Source of the DNA: Varroa destructor
Taxonomy: Eukaryota; Arthropoda; Arachnida; Mesostigmata; Varroidae
Direction: 5' to 3'
Length of the DNA: 64,000 bases
Assembly: GCF_002443255.2 (NCBI RefSeq)
Contig: NW_019211455.1
Location: 26,028,033 to 26,092,032 of the forward strand
Shown here: piece after piece, positions 11,569 to 26,000 of the stretch
Layout: each line of letters opens with the position of its first letter
Numbering within the stretch: the first letter of the stretch is position 1
The notes under the pieces: model-generated
What the model saw: only the letters and a program-made list of their open reading frames with translations
Told to the model about the DNA's origin: nothing
Databases searched by the model: none
Made by a program: the position numbers and the translations under genes

Positions 11569-14500
11569 TGCAGCAAACAAACATGGAGAAGAATGAATAA
11601 AAAAAAGTAACGAATATTACTTTTCTGTTAATTCTAGCAATACTGGTTTGAGAGTACTGCAGTAGCCTTCAGTTTGTCATAGGCAGCGGTCGTCTCTAGG
11701 GCAAAAATAGGGCCAACGTTTAAATAAATTACTCCGCGGCATCATTATAAAGCGGAATAAGCTTATGTAACAAATAGAACATTTAAATCTGCCTCAAGCA
11801 AACGTATTTACTGAAACTTGCATATTCCTTAATTTAGGCAAAATCACCTTCGTTTGAAATTCATATGCGCAGGCCAGTTAGAAACGTTATATTAAGATGT
11901 GTTCCTGCTACGGGCTCCTGAGCAAGTCTTGTTGACGAACTCAGTTCCTGCCGAAAGTAATGAGCATTTGAGCGGTTCGAAAGGGCTAACATAAATTCTA
12001 CGAGCGTACGGTATGACAGCTCTATAGGCGCCGAAGCTGCCCGTTTGGACGATTCGTCGGCGATTGTCTCGGCGGTGATGACACTCCGGAAATCCACTAG
12101 TGCTTGTCTTGTTCGATTCAGCATGTTAGTGGCCGTTTGTTCGCAGAAGCAGAAGTCCTTCAACGGTAATGTGGTACTACCAGACGCTTTCAAGGGCCTT
12201 TCATATATTCTGTAAAAGCCTGCCAGGTGACTGACTTTCACCATGCCTGGCTGTAAGCAGAAGATGTTGCTTCGTGTACTATATATAGTAATAATAATAC
12301 TAGTTACCGTACTTATCAATGTATAAACACTTCTAGTTCAGTTGGCTTGTTTGAGTAAAGTTATTTCGAGTTCAGCTCTTAAAGCACCAATGCGAGTTTC
12401 ATGCAGATCTTGAAGCAATGCACACAGAGCAAGTACGCTGCTTTTTATGCATTGAATGAAGTAACGTCCATCGAACACCAATCAAGAAAACATGGTAAGT
12501 TAATGAAGTGAGACTTGAATACGCACGGAGTTTGCCTGGGACACCCGGTTCGCTCAGGCTGTGCACGATTTCATACCGGTGGTAAACTGTTTCTTTACAT
12601 AAGCGCCACTGGGTGGCGCTGCTGTGCTTCCGCCGCTGCAACACGCTTTCCGACAACGTGAGGAGGTGGGGGCGTTTCCATGAGCTTCATTGCTTATTTT
12701 TTGGGAGGCAAGAAGCAGGTAGTGGAGCCGCTGGCTTAGCAGATCTGTCTCACTCGACTGGCCAGTTTGTTGGTTTTTCAATTTGAACAATTCAAGTGGC
12801 GTCAAGCGGCTTCCTAATATTTCAGTTTTCAAAAAAGGACAGACGAGGCAAGAATGCTTTCAGGTCCGGACGTTCATATCGGCTCTGTGTATGGGGACCT
12901 CGGTGTGCGGGTGCGGGGTACGTTTTGCGTTCGCTCCAAAAAGATGCTTCCATTTTACTTTTACATAATTTGACCTTCACTGGGAGCCACTCGTCGGTTA
13001 TGAGAACGCGATTATTAATAACGGGATGAGCGAAAGTAAATTTGTAAAATCTCATCCACCGCTAGCTGAGAAGATCCAAAAGTTCTGCGCCATTTTTTTA
13101 GCGCTAGCACGCGGACAGCCCGCCCTTTGCTTTTGCTTGCACAGGCCGTTTTTTTTAGACATTTCGTTCAGCTTCTTGTTATAACCTAAAAAATAGTTGC
13201 GAGGATTTAATATAAGGCTAATTTTAGACTTATCAAGGTTACCAGTAGTGACCAGTAACTAACACAGTTTTATATCAGCTATCTGCAACAAAAAGGCATT
13301 AACACATCGATGCAAAAACGGCGTGGTCTCTCTTTATCTTTAAAAAATTATTTATTTATTATATTTAACATGTGTACTTTGTTTATGATTGGCTGCTATG
13401 ATACCCGTGCAAAAACAATAGGTATTCAAGCAAGTTAGTTGAAATCGCAGCGTGGGCCGAAAATGATGACAGAGCTTCCTTTCTCCTGCCACTCCTTCTA
13501 CTGGGGCAGGTCGTTGGATAACGCTGTTACGAATATAGCCCACCTTTTCTTGTTACGTAAGTAGAATAATTTAATTGAATTAAATATTCAAACGAGCGGT
13601 TCTCTGCAGTTGTAATGATCTCCAATGCCAAGACATGGTTTAGGACATTTGGCCCGTCGCTGCGTCTTTCTTACGTCACCAAGCATATATAAGACTTGAT
13701 AAGGCTTGGTTAGAGCATCTGTAAGACTTTTGTAAGTAGGACAATGAATGCATGGCGACCTTCTACCCTGTGTTTATTCAGGTGGGCTGATCATATCATA
13801 GGCTGTACATTTATCCCACTCTGCTCAATGGGACGACAAGGTGACGATACACGAATACGGTACAAGAATGTATTTTAGCGCTGCTGCTAAATGGGGCAAA
13901 TTGAGGTTCTTTTCAAAGCATAATTATCGCTTAAATGCAGCTTGCGAAGTGAGGCCGTCCGATGATAGATTCTGTGGAAAGCTGCGAGCCAGGTCATAGC
14001 GCCACTAAAGGACGCTATGTTCATTGCAAGATACGAACGCCTATAGTGCCTCGTTCTTGACTGCAGCCTTGTTATAGAGCCTAATTGCCCTACGGCATAG
14101 AGGTCCCGAGGTTGTACAAATTAAATGAAACTTCCCTTTTGATTCGTCCAATTCCTGCCACAAGCTAAGAAGACTTTAGTTTCAAAAGAACAGATGCTTA
14201 TGCTGTTTTACTATATTCCTATCTAGTTTAGATGGTATGTTTTTTCAGCACGAAAAACAACGTAACTATAATTATACTGACTATGAGATTGTTTTGGCTT
14301 TGTGTCTGGCAATGTAGCATACGAAACAATAGTCCGAAAATTATAAGAACTATCATTGAAAGTTTATTTGTATGGTTTTAATAGTCGACAAAGGACGTAT
14401 ACAATAGACCATTTTAATAATCTTCTTCAAATTCTAAATACCGAATAAATAAATTATCGTCTTATTTATTAAGGTTATTATTGTTTTGGTGCTGCTTTTC

Positions 14501-17500
14501 CAGCTGTTTTATCTGGGCCCTTTCGGGAGGTTAGTCACATTTGTGTTTAGGTGTAGTAGATCAGTCTTAAGGCTAAGGCAAAAAATGAAGTCTGCGATTC
14601 CAATCTTTCCAGATAAGCAAAACCGTTTGGGCTGCCTTTTCAGGCAGGATTATTCATCCGATTTTCGCTATAAACTACCTGTAGACCAATAAGGTTGGGC
14701 AGACGTGTCCTGCAAATGCTTAGGTGGGACCGTTTTATGTTTACGAAGTAGGACAGACCAGTCAGTCTTGGCTTCCTGCTTAAGCATTCGTCTCCGAGTC
14801 CACGGGATCGATTTTCAAGACTCTGGAATGTTCATACAGAAAAGATGTACATGCCTGAACAAAAGTCGAGTTTTGGTCTTCCTGACGGTGATTCTATCGA
14901 GAATCTTTCCGCCACAGCTTCCGAAGCTATCGTAACGATCGGGGGGAGAATGTCAATAACCATGAGACATCGTCTGCCTACCGTAACAAATATATTATCA
15001 ATATAAGTTTGTCAACTGAATGAACACTCTGCTAACTAGATCTGATATTTAAATGCTCGAAGTCAGAACGAGCTGAATAAGTAGGACGCAACGCATTTAT
15101 CTCGTTGAGTTGGTACACGAACATTTGCTCAGTAGCAAAAACTTGTGTCCGCTCCAAACTTTCTCATTGCGTAATGATGGCAACTAGCGACCGTGGCTGA
15201 AGTTCATCAGTAAACATGTCACGGGCCAATACTTGACAAATGCTAATTGTTTTGCCCCTACAGTTTTGTATGTATCAGAATAACTTTGGGCGTGGACTGA
15301 GTCTACACTGCATCTTTTCTATACTAACTGACAATTGTACGGCTAAATTCAGTTCACAAGCTTAGTACCCGGCACTCGAAATAAGTATTCTTGCTCGTCA
15401 ATCTCCTGCATGGTTCTTCAGTGAATTTCGAAATTATGATGAATGCCATATTTGGCGTTGTACCAGTATGAAGCTTTTGATATCTATTGGTTGTGGCAGT
15501 GTTGCTATGATCGGATACACTGCGCCGATACGCGCTGAAGACTCGGCCTAAGGCGCCCGACCATTCGGTGGTGGACCTTCTTACGACAAACGTTGTCGTC
15601 AACGCCCTTCAGAGAGATGCGGCGTCCTCTCGTTTCGTATCTGCCTGTTTTCACTACGCGCCACATTGCCAAGTAGCCATACGACCAGTGGCAGCAATGT
15701 AAACAATGGTATCGTGGATCTGCTGCTACCGCCGCTACCAAATACTTACCGAGGATTTCCGCATACTGCGTAGCCGTCCGTCTGTCCAGCGCTGGAGCTG
15801 CTTTCGGTATTTTCGTTTGATACTACCATGGCCAGCTTACTCGATGACGTTGACAATTACCAGTAAAAAGGTTTGCATTGCTATGGCAGCGAGTTAGGCA
15901 CTGTAGCAGAAACAGGCAAAAACGTCGAGGGTGGTAATGTTGTCGCCACGTTCACTTTTGGCCACCAACGATATTACCATCTCTGATCGACCGCTGATGA
16001 TGCTGCGCTGATTGTGTATCCAACTGGTGATGATTTAACTGGTGTTACAACGTTTTTGTCCTGCTCTGTCTTGTGTCTGCGCAGGGGAGGGCGACGAGGG
16101 CGATAAGAACAGAAACAAAATTAACTGCTTATCGAGCAAGTAACAGCTGACAAACTGCGATTTCGATAGAGACTGTTCATAACAGGTTTGTTTAACGGTG
16201 GATACATACATCAATAACGGTAAGAAGGTAGTTCCTATTGTTGTCGTCTAAAAAGTCGTTCCGCTGGTAAAGTTGCTAGACCAGTCAAGAAGCCATCGGA
16301 TAATATCGAGAGGACCGTGCTGATAAAAATCTTGCCCCGATTGCTGGCTGCTAGGCGGGATTCAACACCCAAAGATTGAAAATTGTAACTAAAGGTATTT
16401 TTTTTTCTTGAGAACACGCTCAATTTCAAAAACATCGGTCGCATACTCCTGTAGCCACTGTTGTAGTGAACATTGTGGAGTTTCGCAGCTGGCCGCCACG
16501 TATGCTTGTTTTTGTTTGTAATACTACCTTGTACTTTTTTTTTTTTTAAATTTGTGGCCTTTCACTGCACAAATAGCTGTGTAGATCGTTTCTCTATTTT
16601 CGTACGTATCCACAGATACGTTGCTATAGTCTTACCGTTTAATATCGAAGAAGTTCAACTTCCCGGTATGCGTTCATCTGATGCGTTTAGATTATGTTCA
16701 GCTGCATTAGTTAGTATGTAGTGTCATGGAGGCCATAACGAATGAAATTTTTAAACTTACAACTTAGGCACAAACAGACAGACAATCAACTGATACGTCC
16801 GAAAAATTTATTGCAAGGAAAGACGCGAAGTATACTTTTTCTTCATATCTTATCATTTTAGAACTCTGAATACTATTTAAGCTATTTTTTCAATTAATTA
16901 GCACTGATGTTATATGTGAAGTGATCCTTTCAAGATTCGCAGCCCGCTACCATTTTCAAGTAAGTCTTTAATGTGGGTCTCTAATTTCCCAACGAATCGA
17001 CGCGTAGAATACGAGGGCTATGGACGCTATTTTGGCTGATCAATAGTTCTTGATGGTTTCGTGGCAAGCAAAACCAGCGGTCGGTCACGCCTTTTGGTGC
17101 TTCTTACGGCTGGCCTGGCTCTATCCTTTGCTACCCTCATCGCAGTCCATCTTATGGCGCATTGTGAACGGCCAGGAGACAAAAACTAGAAGCTATTTCA
17201 CTATGCTCGAAAGCTGGTTCGTCACCGAATCAACGATCTTCTGAAGAAATCGCGTAATCGACGTAAACGGCTGTGTGTGTGATTTTTTGACAGTTTAGTC
17301 AACTGAGCATAAACGTGCAGAACTACTCGGAGAAAGGCGAAATAATCGGACCGACAAACAGACAATCGAAAAATAGCCATAAACACAGGCGAGCTGAAAG
17401 CCCGGCATTGAAGAAAACGTCACAAGTAGAAGCGTGCGATTGCGTTTGTCTTTTTATCTTTCCAACTGAGTAGATGACTGCAATGATCGCCTCAGATGCA

Positions 17501-18000
17501 GTGAACACGGTGTTTGTTGATGCTGAGCTTCGGAATTCTGATGCGATCGTCTGACACAGCCGAGCAAATGAACGTTTGTTGTGCTCGATTCAGAGTTGTT
17601 TATTAACTCAAAAAGACGCCATGAATGGCAGAGCATTGCATTTCGGTGACAACTATTTAAGGATTAGGTAAAGAGTAAAAAAAGATAAATACTATCTTTA
17701 ACCGATCAGACGATCTCAGTGAATCTCGGGTGCATTTTTCATTGCTTCACCTCAACCAACTGCCGGGTTAAGTCGGACATACAAGGAAAACCAGGAGCAT
17801 AATTCCGATTTGAACAGGTTTTCTCGATTTGGGAAATTGACATTTCGGATAATCATCCCCCACTTTAGACTTCTTAGATTTATGCGTCACTTCAACATCT
17901 GACGGAACGGGAGGTCGTACAGCCCGGGCCTACAGTCAATTCTTCCGATAAAAGACCAGGCGAGCATATCACCAGAATCGGACTGCATTCAAGGACGTCT

Positions 18001-18309
18001 ATGCGCCATCCCTTCGTGAAAGCTTCGAAATATCCGTTTCGAAGGTTTCACGAATCGCCAAAGAATCGCAGTATTTATTGTCACAGATGCGCACAATTTT
18101 TCGATGATTGCGTTAGGCCATTTCGGGCCTGGCTGGTTGGGCCGGTCGCTACGAAGACGCTTCGCCTCTGTCTATTTGTTTACATGCTGTATCTTGCGGG
18201 ACGATGATGACGTCAACAAAAACAGATTTTTTTCATCTCTATCTATGTTTTTCCCTCGCTCTTTTCCTATCAAAATGGCTTCATATGAGTTCGAGCCGCA
18301 CAAGCTGAG
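18001..18309 (+). CDS. Candidate first exon, short coding end with strong donor
   Basis: A pyrimidine-rich leader (cctcgctcttttcctat) is followed by ATG 18275-18277 in a fair context (caaaATGgct), encoding MASYEFEPHKL plus two bases (AG), then a consensus donor gag|gtaagt at 18310. An in-frame ATG also exists at 18104, but its product is less protein-like. I do not recognise the peptide. Spliced to 34595 directly it would stop after 13 codons. Spliced through 22634-22674 it stays open much longer. It may be the leader exon of coracle with an upstream ORF, or the start of a separate gene. The left limit of the exon is not determined. Confidence 0.35.
18013..18054. promoter_or_regulatory. Dyad with two heat-shock-element-like TTCnnGAA units
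   Basis: Arms 18013-18030 and 18037-18054 pair at 17 of 18 positions around the loop tatccg. Each arm contains a perfect TTCnnGAA (TTCGTGAA 18013-18020; TTCACGAA 18047-18054) and a TTCGAA. TTC/GAA arrays are the binding unit of heat-shock factor (family knowledge). The position about 220 bp upstream of the candidate exon ATG would suit a promoter element. Function is inferred. Confidence 0.35.
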
Positions 18310-19009
18310 GTAAGTTCATAACGAGGTCTGCGTCTATCGAATATGGTACTAAACCTTGATTTCGCGTCATAAGTGTGTTCCAAACCAATTTGTTTCGATT
18401 TCTTCTAACATAATACAACAATTTATGCCTATAAAGATCGTTGTCTGATCATCATCATCAGAAAAGCGTCATAAACTATGGTTACAACGCTAATCGATAG
18501 CTGACAATCGCTAACGTAAACTGTGCATCCGGTGACCGCACACGATGTTGTGTGCTTGTCGTCTGCTTATAGTGACAAGTCTCATTTGATGATGCTTCGT
18601 GGCTGTTTGAAAGGGCTGAATACCTACTTATGTGCTCACTACGGTTACCGTTAATTTTGCCGATCCGTGCATAAAGCGTAGTTTTCATGGAAACCAACGC
18701 GAAGAGGGAAAACAGCCCGGCTTTGCTAATAACTGTGCGATAAAATCGCAGTTCCGTTATATATATTTTTTGGCAGAAGGCGTTCCTGGCAATGATGCTC
18801 TCAGTTCCGTATAGTGTAATTGTAATGGAAGTAGTGATTTGCCATCCAACAACGAGCGAGGGCGAAAAAAACACGGAAAGCTAAGAAAACGTTCTACTAT
18901 CGTCACGTTCAATCTTTGCAATGGATAACGAATAACGATTGAGTATCTATGAGGCAGTCATGCGCAACGCTATTCCAGTAGTAATTGCATGATTGATAGC
19001 GGCCGATAA

Positions 19010-19231
19010 CTAGCTTCCGGTGCATTTCAATGTAGGACACTCCTTTCCTGCTCCCACGCGGCCTATCCAATCGAAAAGGTTCAGTCGTTGGCGTTCCATG
19101 ATGTCACGGAATTTGAGTGGTGGCACGGTCCAACCGCCGGCACCCGGTCGTACATGGCATGACATCGTGTTGTATCTGCTTGTTACTTTCTGCTGTCGAC
19201 GACATCGGTACGGCTCAATAGTGAGACACAT
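19010..19231 (-). pseudogene. Possible mariner/IS630-like transposase fragment
   Basis: The minus strand reads GGWTVPPLKFRDIMERQRL then NLFDWIGRVGAGKECP. This resembles the block DGAPPH...VRxxLxxxFPxRWIGRGGPxxWPPRSPDLT of a group of mariner-like transposases, especially WIGR(G/V)G. The following SPDLT-like part is lost and a stop appears after KCTGS. No other catalytic motif or ends were seen, so this could be chance. Confidence 0.3.
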
Positions 19232-19299
19232 GGCACTGAACTGAAAAAGGGAGTATTAGCAAAGGTAAGAGTTTACTGACAGGTCGGTTGCACACTAAG

Positions 19300-22200
19300 T
19301 CCGAGATTGAAGCCATCCTCGTCCTGTTGTTGACGGTTAAATAGACACTCGATTCAAAGGCTGCAAGTACAAGTACTTATAGAACTAGTGCTGCGTGTTA
19401 CATAGCTGATAGTGTAATCATACCGGAAACGGAATGCGGGTAGTTTTGAGTGGCCTTTAGTATATGAGATTTTCTCAATGCAAGTTTCTCTTATCAAGCC
19501 GTGCTTGCCTAGCAAAAGTAATCAAAGTCTATCTTTTCTATCTTTTTAGACTCACATTTTATTTACACATATAAGAACAACAATAGTGCATTATTACTAT
19601 GACATGGTCGAAGCTGTTTGAGATGGCTGGCATCAAAATATCTAAAGGCAAGATACCGGCTTACCGAGTACCTTAAGAAAGAAGTCTACAGTGACCGACC
19701 TTCCGTTTATAACAATGTTTATGTTTTTATCCCACTGGGAGTTCCGGTCAAAGCTTCTTGGTAGAAGCACTGGTGGCAGAAACTGCGGTTCGACACCTTG
19801 AGGTTCCGTCTATTATACGTACAAACAAGTTATATCTCTGGCAGCACATACAGGCGAATATTGTGTCCTTACTTGGAAATCCAATATCACAGAAGTAGCA
19901 ATGTTTACTCTATGTGACACCTCATCACGTTCGTCAAGCAGGGACTCGTGGAAACGATGGCATATAGATACAAATTGGAGGGATCGCGTCATAAAGTAGA
20001 CATGTTCCCCTGCGCGAGCTCTAAGCGATAAAAGCGTGTGGATAAAGCCTGACTTTATCTCAGCGTATCATCGATCTGCGGATTACGATCAAATTGATCC
20101 AATGGCTATTTTGACCATAAATCTCTTCGTTAAAGAATCCATAATGAGAAATACCTATACCGATGAATTAGAACTAATTTATCATTGGTATCGATGTGGG
20201 AGTACAAGGTTGAAAGCTTAAAAATTTTCTTTCGAGATATTTTAGTTACATAGCGCGATAGGTGATATCAGATGATCACAGATCACGGTTTATACAAGAT
20301 TAGGTCTACAGTAGCGAAACAGTATCAGCGCTGCAAAATTGAGAACCAAATTGATAAAATGTGAATACTAAAGCCATAACGGAACTCTTCGATACATATT
20401 AGTTACGTATCGATGATACCTACGAAGTAATGGTAATTGCTTCCGCTGAGGCCCACATAAAAGGAATTTGTCAGCGATTGGCAAATGCTTCGGACAAATC
20501 TCAGAAGTCGACGATGGGGCAATAAGGTGATGAACACCTTAGACCGTTCGGCAGGCGTGCGGAAGGCAGGACAGTAGGTAGAAACTTGTAGCCCCCCGAT
20601 GAGCGCTGTCGGTCCGTACAGGTCCATTACCTCCAAACGCTCTTTCGACTATTCATTCTTAAGCTTTGGTTTGATTATCAATTGCGGCCATAGTTGAACT
20701 GTACACACATAGCACAATGTAACCGACAAGATCTCGCACTCGAAAGGCACAGGAGGTGGGGAGGCGGAAGCTGATTCACGTTGAATTGAAGGGTAACACA
20801 TGACCAGTGATGATGGGAAGCACGAATTTTGAGCTAGCAAGCCATAGCCTAAACCAATCCGCTAATTCACCCAAGTTAATTAAGATTAATAAACCAAATG
20901 TCGATGTTGTTAATAAGTAAGGTAGATGTTGACATTTGAGGAGCCATCGAGTTGAGGGGAAATATAGTTTTATTATAAACAATTATTCTGCAAATTTTAC
21001 AGAATCGGCATATCTAGGGATCCATGGAGTTTCAGTGTTTTTATTGGTGCACTACGTTTATGCCGAAAAACTAGAAACGGCGAACATCCAGCCATTCTGA
21101 TCGGTTAGCAGTCGTGCAGAAATAGCATAAAAAAATACCAAAAAGCATATTGGCCCGCATTACAACGATTCAAAATCGTCGACCAGCAGATACGCTCCGA
21201 ACATTTCGAAGTTATTCCCACATCTGGTACTGGCGATTGGTTGCGAAAATAATAGACAGTAGATTAACCTTGTGTATGCTAACACGTAGTTTCTTTGTGC
21301 TGGGGAGCTGGAGGTTGTTGACGAAGATTTGGGACGGAAGTCTCTAGTCGGTTGATTGGAGATGGATAGCAGATAGAGTTGTACGCCCGCGGACAGTGCA
21401 CAGGACGGTAGTTCGTGAGCGATTATGCTGTTAGCATGTGCACAAAGATCTATGCAAAAAAAACAAAATATATATATATATATATAGAAATGACCACTAC
21501 TAGCAACGATTTATAGCCGATCTTGCCGCTATTGTTGTCTCTTGTAGCCTTACGGAGTAGTCAAACAGGAATTAGCACGATGCATCACTTACTGATTCCT
21601 GCCTGTAGCGTTGCGGGCTAATTTGAATAGCTCCAAACAAATGTTGGTTTCGCAAACACGACGAACAGTCTTTAGAGGGGGTTCGGTCGGTGGGGGAACA
21701 GTTGTTCGTAACCATATGAAAGAAAAATACTACGCATATATGGTGCTGTCATTTCCATTTTTAAATTTTGCAAAATAGGCATACGTATTAATATTGTAAA
21801 GGAAAGCGTTATAGATTGGTGTAATAGTATCTACAGTATGGCTTGCGTAAGTACCGATCGATAAATGGCGGCAACAGCGTACGGGTATAAATAAAAACCA
21901 ATGTAAATCTTTTTCGTGCACTTATATAAGACAATATGAAATTAGACAGATAGACCTAGCAAGCAGAAACAATTTAACACTGCGGATTTTCTACTATGGC
22001 AAAAAGAAGGTCTCTTCTAGCCGGCTTGTTCTAGCTATCAGCAGGCTGAACGTTTCTGGGAGTCGATGTTTCAAAGGAATAATCTAATACTGTCGTACAT
22101 CGAAGTTTTATACAAAGCGAAATACATTTAATAATGCTTTTGTTCCGCATTTAATTTTTTTTCCGAATTTATTCCGTATGCATCATTAATAGAAATTTAT

Positions 22201-22600
22201 ATAGTGTTATTAGAATTAGCAGTGACCGCTTATCCTGCAAAACATATAGTCTGATCTCTTGACTTTCTACCCACTCTAAACTTGTTCGATAAGTGCTGCC
22301 TAGTTCTGAGGAAGGCTCGATACGCTCGAATTAGTAAAAAATCAATGGGACTTGCTAGAAACAGTGCCGGAAGCTTTCTGCCCGTATCAAGTGAGATATA
22401 TTGTTTGCCACATTTGAAATATTGAGCTTGGAGAAATAATGATATTCCTGAAAGGTAACGAGGAAAGCTAGCGCTTATCGATACTGGTATAGCGCGCCGT
22501 ACAAAGTTCAAATCCGCGTATCAAACTCGGTAATATTTATGAACTTCTATAATATAATGTGTTTGCAGTGTTCTGCTAATCGTGACAAATAGACGTCTCA
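19300..22600. other. Non-coding stretch
   Basis: Short scattered ORFs only; a (TA)n tract at 21469-21486. If the two exon candidates at 18.3 and 22.6 kb are joined, this is intron. Confidence 0.4.
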
Positions 22601-22633
22601 GACGTCAGTTGCTTTTTTTTTTTTTCTAGCTAG

Positions 22634-22674
22634 GATGGATATAAACAATCCTACATTGACTATTGAAGCACATG
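22634..22674 (+). CDS. Candidate 41-nt internal exon
   Basis: An exceptionally long T tract (22613-22625) and ctagctag form a strong acceptor, and g|gtgagt at 22675 is a strong donor. With two bases carried in from 18309, the G completes an Arg codon and the rest reads MDINNPTLTIEAH plus one base. That base joins AT at 34595 to give an Asp codon, and the frame then stays open to TAG 34660. An ORF starting at ATG 22635 and reading through the donor to 22844 is the alternative. Confidence 0.35.
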
Positions 22675-23043
22675 GTGAGTGTATCTATTTAATGCTCTTT
22701 GAAAGTGATAACAGTTTTGCCAACTTCACCGTCTGGCCTGAGTTTTGTATTTGCCTGATTTGGAGTGGATTTCAATCTGTTTATGAAACACAGATAAAGA
22801 TAGAGCAACTTGTTATAGTTCTTTGTTATATGAAGTCAGAATAGTGAGGTGCTCTGTACTGCGAAGGCGGTAAAATTTTGCTTACCTTTTGCAAGAACAG
22901 TTTGGGGTCCTTTTTTTCAGTTTGTGAGCTCTCAACGACGGAGTAAAGTAGCACGACTTGCGTGGAGTTTGAATTTCGAAAGCTAAGGCGAAAACGGGGA
23001 AGCAAATAGATACAATTTTAGGAACGACGCTTAATCAGAAATG

Positions 23044-23073
23044 GGTAGGCAGGTAGGTAGGTAGGTAGGTAGG
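23044..23073. repeat. (TAGG)n microsatellite
   Basis: About seven tandem GGTA units, one of them variant (ggca). Confidence 0.9.
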
Positions 23074-26000
23074 AGGACAAGCCGACCCAAAAATGAACGG
23101 AAAGCAGGACTAGCACGCCATAGCGCTACTGTGTTGGCTTAAAGTCCATCTATGGAATAGAATAGCATATATTGTTATGGAACCCTAAGGCAAATATACT
23201 GAGGACGTTTAAATAGGCTGCTCACTTTTCTCTTCGAACCGAAAGCTGAAGAATTTGCGTATGATTATAAGCCATGATGAGAAACATTTTCAGTCGATCA
23301 TAAATATTTATATCCTCGATTTGCATGTAAACATATATGAACGATCGCCGCTTTTAATATAACGGTTATTTGTAACTTATGCGGTCTCCGTTAGAGGCGT
23401 TCGCATCAATTGTCAAACAATCGTCTGCATCTGGCGGCTAAGTCTGAGCGAAATTGAATGGGCTATCAGATCGACCCGATGAACGTATGTTTCTATTACC
23501 GGGCAGACCCGAGCAGCGTCCACTCTATTACGACTTGAAAATTCCGCAAGAGTCAATGGCGATGTAGGACACTATCTTCCTCCGCCGATCTGTCCTGTCA
23601 CGTCAATTAAATCGTTGTAAATTCTCGGTACATTTTGCGCTCATAAACGTTCATATATATTCGTCTATCGTTTCTATAATAAAACAGCAATAGAATATGT
23701 AAAGTGATAAAATAGTTCTAAATACGGCTATTAGCAAAAACGAAGTCAACCTCTGAATATGAACCTAATCTTTTATCTCTTTTTACGTGAGCCAAAAACA
23801 TTCTACATACAAATGTTCGACATCATTATAGAAATGTATAGATATATATGGTTTATGTGTTATCGAAATATATAAATGTTTTTGCTTCTTTTGTATTGAA
23901 CAAGTGATGCGACCGAGTGACGCTTACATGTCCAGAGTGGACAAATACATACTTTTGTAAAGAACGACCAATGAACGTAACCGCAGTACGACATCGCGAT
24001 TTAAAAAGGCTAGGAGAGCTCTATCTAAACAACATAGGGGGCCTTAATTGTAGCACACTGCTTGAAATAGAGTGCATACCTTTTTTTTTGCAGAGTCAGC
24101 ACATTTCCTTACGATTACTATTCTAAGGCTTATCTGTTAGAGCCTACTAGGTCTTCAATCTCGTCATTAACAAGACAGTAATAATAACTGGTCCCTGTTG
24201 CAGTCGATCTAAAATTGCGAAACTATAATTTCTGTTTACTTCCATTGTGAAATAATCATAAATTAATGATATATTAAACAAGCGCGCTCATCTATAAGAT
24301 GGCTTTTCATTTAGCTTCACGCTTATCTACGCCGCCATCGCTACTAATGTATATAAAGAAATGTATATATATATATATATATGGATAAAATATGACAGCC
24401 CATTCTGGATCGTGAAGCTAAGTTTGGAATAGCCAACACTGGTAACTGTATTATAAGGCGCGTGAAGGGCTATAGTTCTCCTTGAATCGACGTAGTCTGT
24501 AGGGCTTCCTTTAATGACTCGTACGACTTAGCTAGTTTCATCACCTTAGTCCCCGCAATTGCGCAGATAATAGCGTGGTTACCTGCCAAACTTAGAAATT
24601 TTTGGCGGCCCAAATTTTAATCCGAGCGTAGAGAAACTTCGTGTCCAGCTGGGAGCCAGCCGTTTGAACTATTGCCTGACGTCTTAAGAAAATTTTAACG
24701 TAAAAATTGTATGAATATGGATATATTTTTTCATAGCTTTACTTTATACTTGACTTACAGAGTATCTGAGTAGTATTTTCCATATACATTGGTCATAGAG
24801 AGCAAATATACCTTACATCACATGCATACACAATAAGTATTTGCATGTGGGCAAGACCTTTTCGGACGACAGAAGGTCATTGGCATTGATCTATTATTAT
24901 TGTTTTTTGAGAAATGTATGAGTTTTTTTCTATTTGAGGGCAACACCATCTGCGCTACCTCCGCGGACGGTGACGTTTCCTGTCCTCGATCGTAGTCAAT
25001 AATGCTACCAACAAACAGAATATAATACTTCGACTACGTTAGAAACGCGAAATAACGATACGGCTAACTGTGTCCTTTTCGTTGCCCGTTCTCGGGAAGC
25101 GCAAACAAACTGCGACTGCAACAGCAGCGACTCTGGTATCTTTTATTCGATATGAGTAATCTACCAATTTAATTTGCCCCCTGTTACCAGCGCTGCCTAT
25201 CAGTAGCCGCCCTGCTGTAGAAGTTGTGCCGTCAGCGTAAGGGATACGTTTGTCTCTCTATCTGTTCGTTCCTTAAAGCTGTTTGATAGAAATCGTTTCA
25301 CCGTGTAGGTGAACAGCGAGCATAGGGCGGGCACGTCGTCACCCGAACCGTTTGCCATCACTATGACCACCAGCATCATTGTCATCGAATAACGTATGAG
25401 TGGATTCTTTTACGTGTGCTTATGTTGGCCTGCTTGCTCGAGACTGGAGGAGACTAATGGCGTATGCTGGCTAAGGCTTGTTGACAGACAAATGAGGGTG
25501 AGTCCCTTCCGCCGTCACTGACGCCAAGAAAAAACAAGAGTTAGCAACCGGCGATACAATTCACGCTGTGTCTGTGAATGGTAACTGGTAAGAAGATCGC
25601 CGCGGACCTAAAGGCAAAAGCAACGACAGATGAACATCTAGGGCAGCACCAGCAGTTTTTGCTGCTGATAAACAGTCATTCACGATCGCTGACATACCTC
25701 GATAATGTTGTGTTTCGGTGTTATGCTATGGAAACGGAAAGACGACATCGATACAAGACGCGTTCGATCAGCCAAACAAGCTACCAGCAAACAGCTAATT
25801 GATAACTGAAAAATGAAATCATAAACGAGAAACAAATTTACAGTGCTAACCGTTGCGGCACACACGATCTATTGTGCGTTTGGTGGTGAGAAGAATGTTA
25901 GCTAGTAAATAGTATAGGGTTATTAAAGACAAGGGGAATTAAAGACGAGCCACACCACAACGGAAGGCGGATGTCACAAAACAATAGCGTCATCACGGGT

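Larger units (their letters stand above)
7250..18000. other. Non-coding or unassigned stretch
   Basis: Apart from the weak candidates listed separately at 8.8-9.0 and 11.3-11.6 kb and the CA tract at 11.08-11.14 kb, no gene is supported. A 152-codon minus-strand frame at 11861-12319 and overlapping frames at 12399-13055 are open but unrecognised. Confidence 0.4.

Noticed and set aside
11861..12319. 152-codon minus-strand ORF
   Set aside because: Looks protein-like in parts (EQTATNMLNRTRQALVDF) but matches no family I know and has no supporting splice sites; not enough for a feature.
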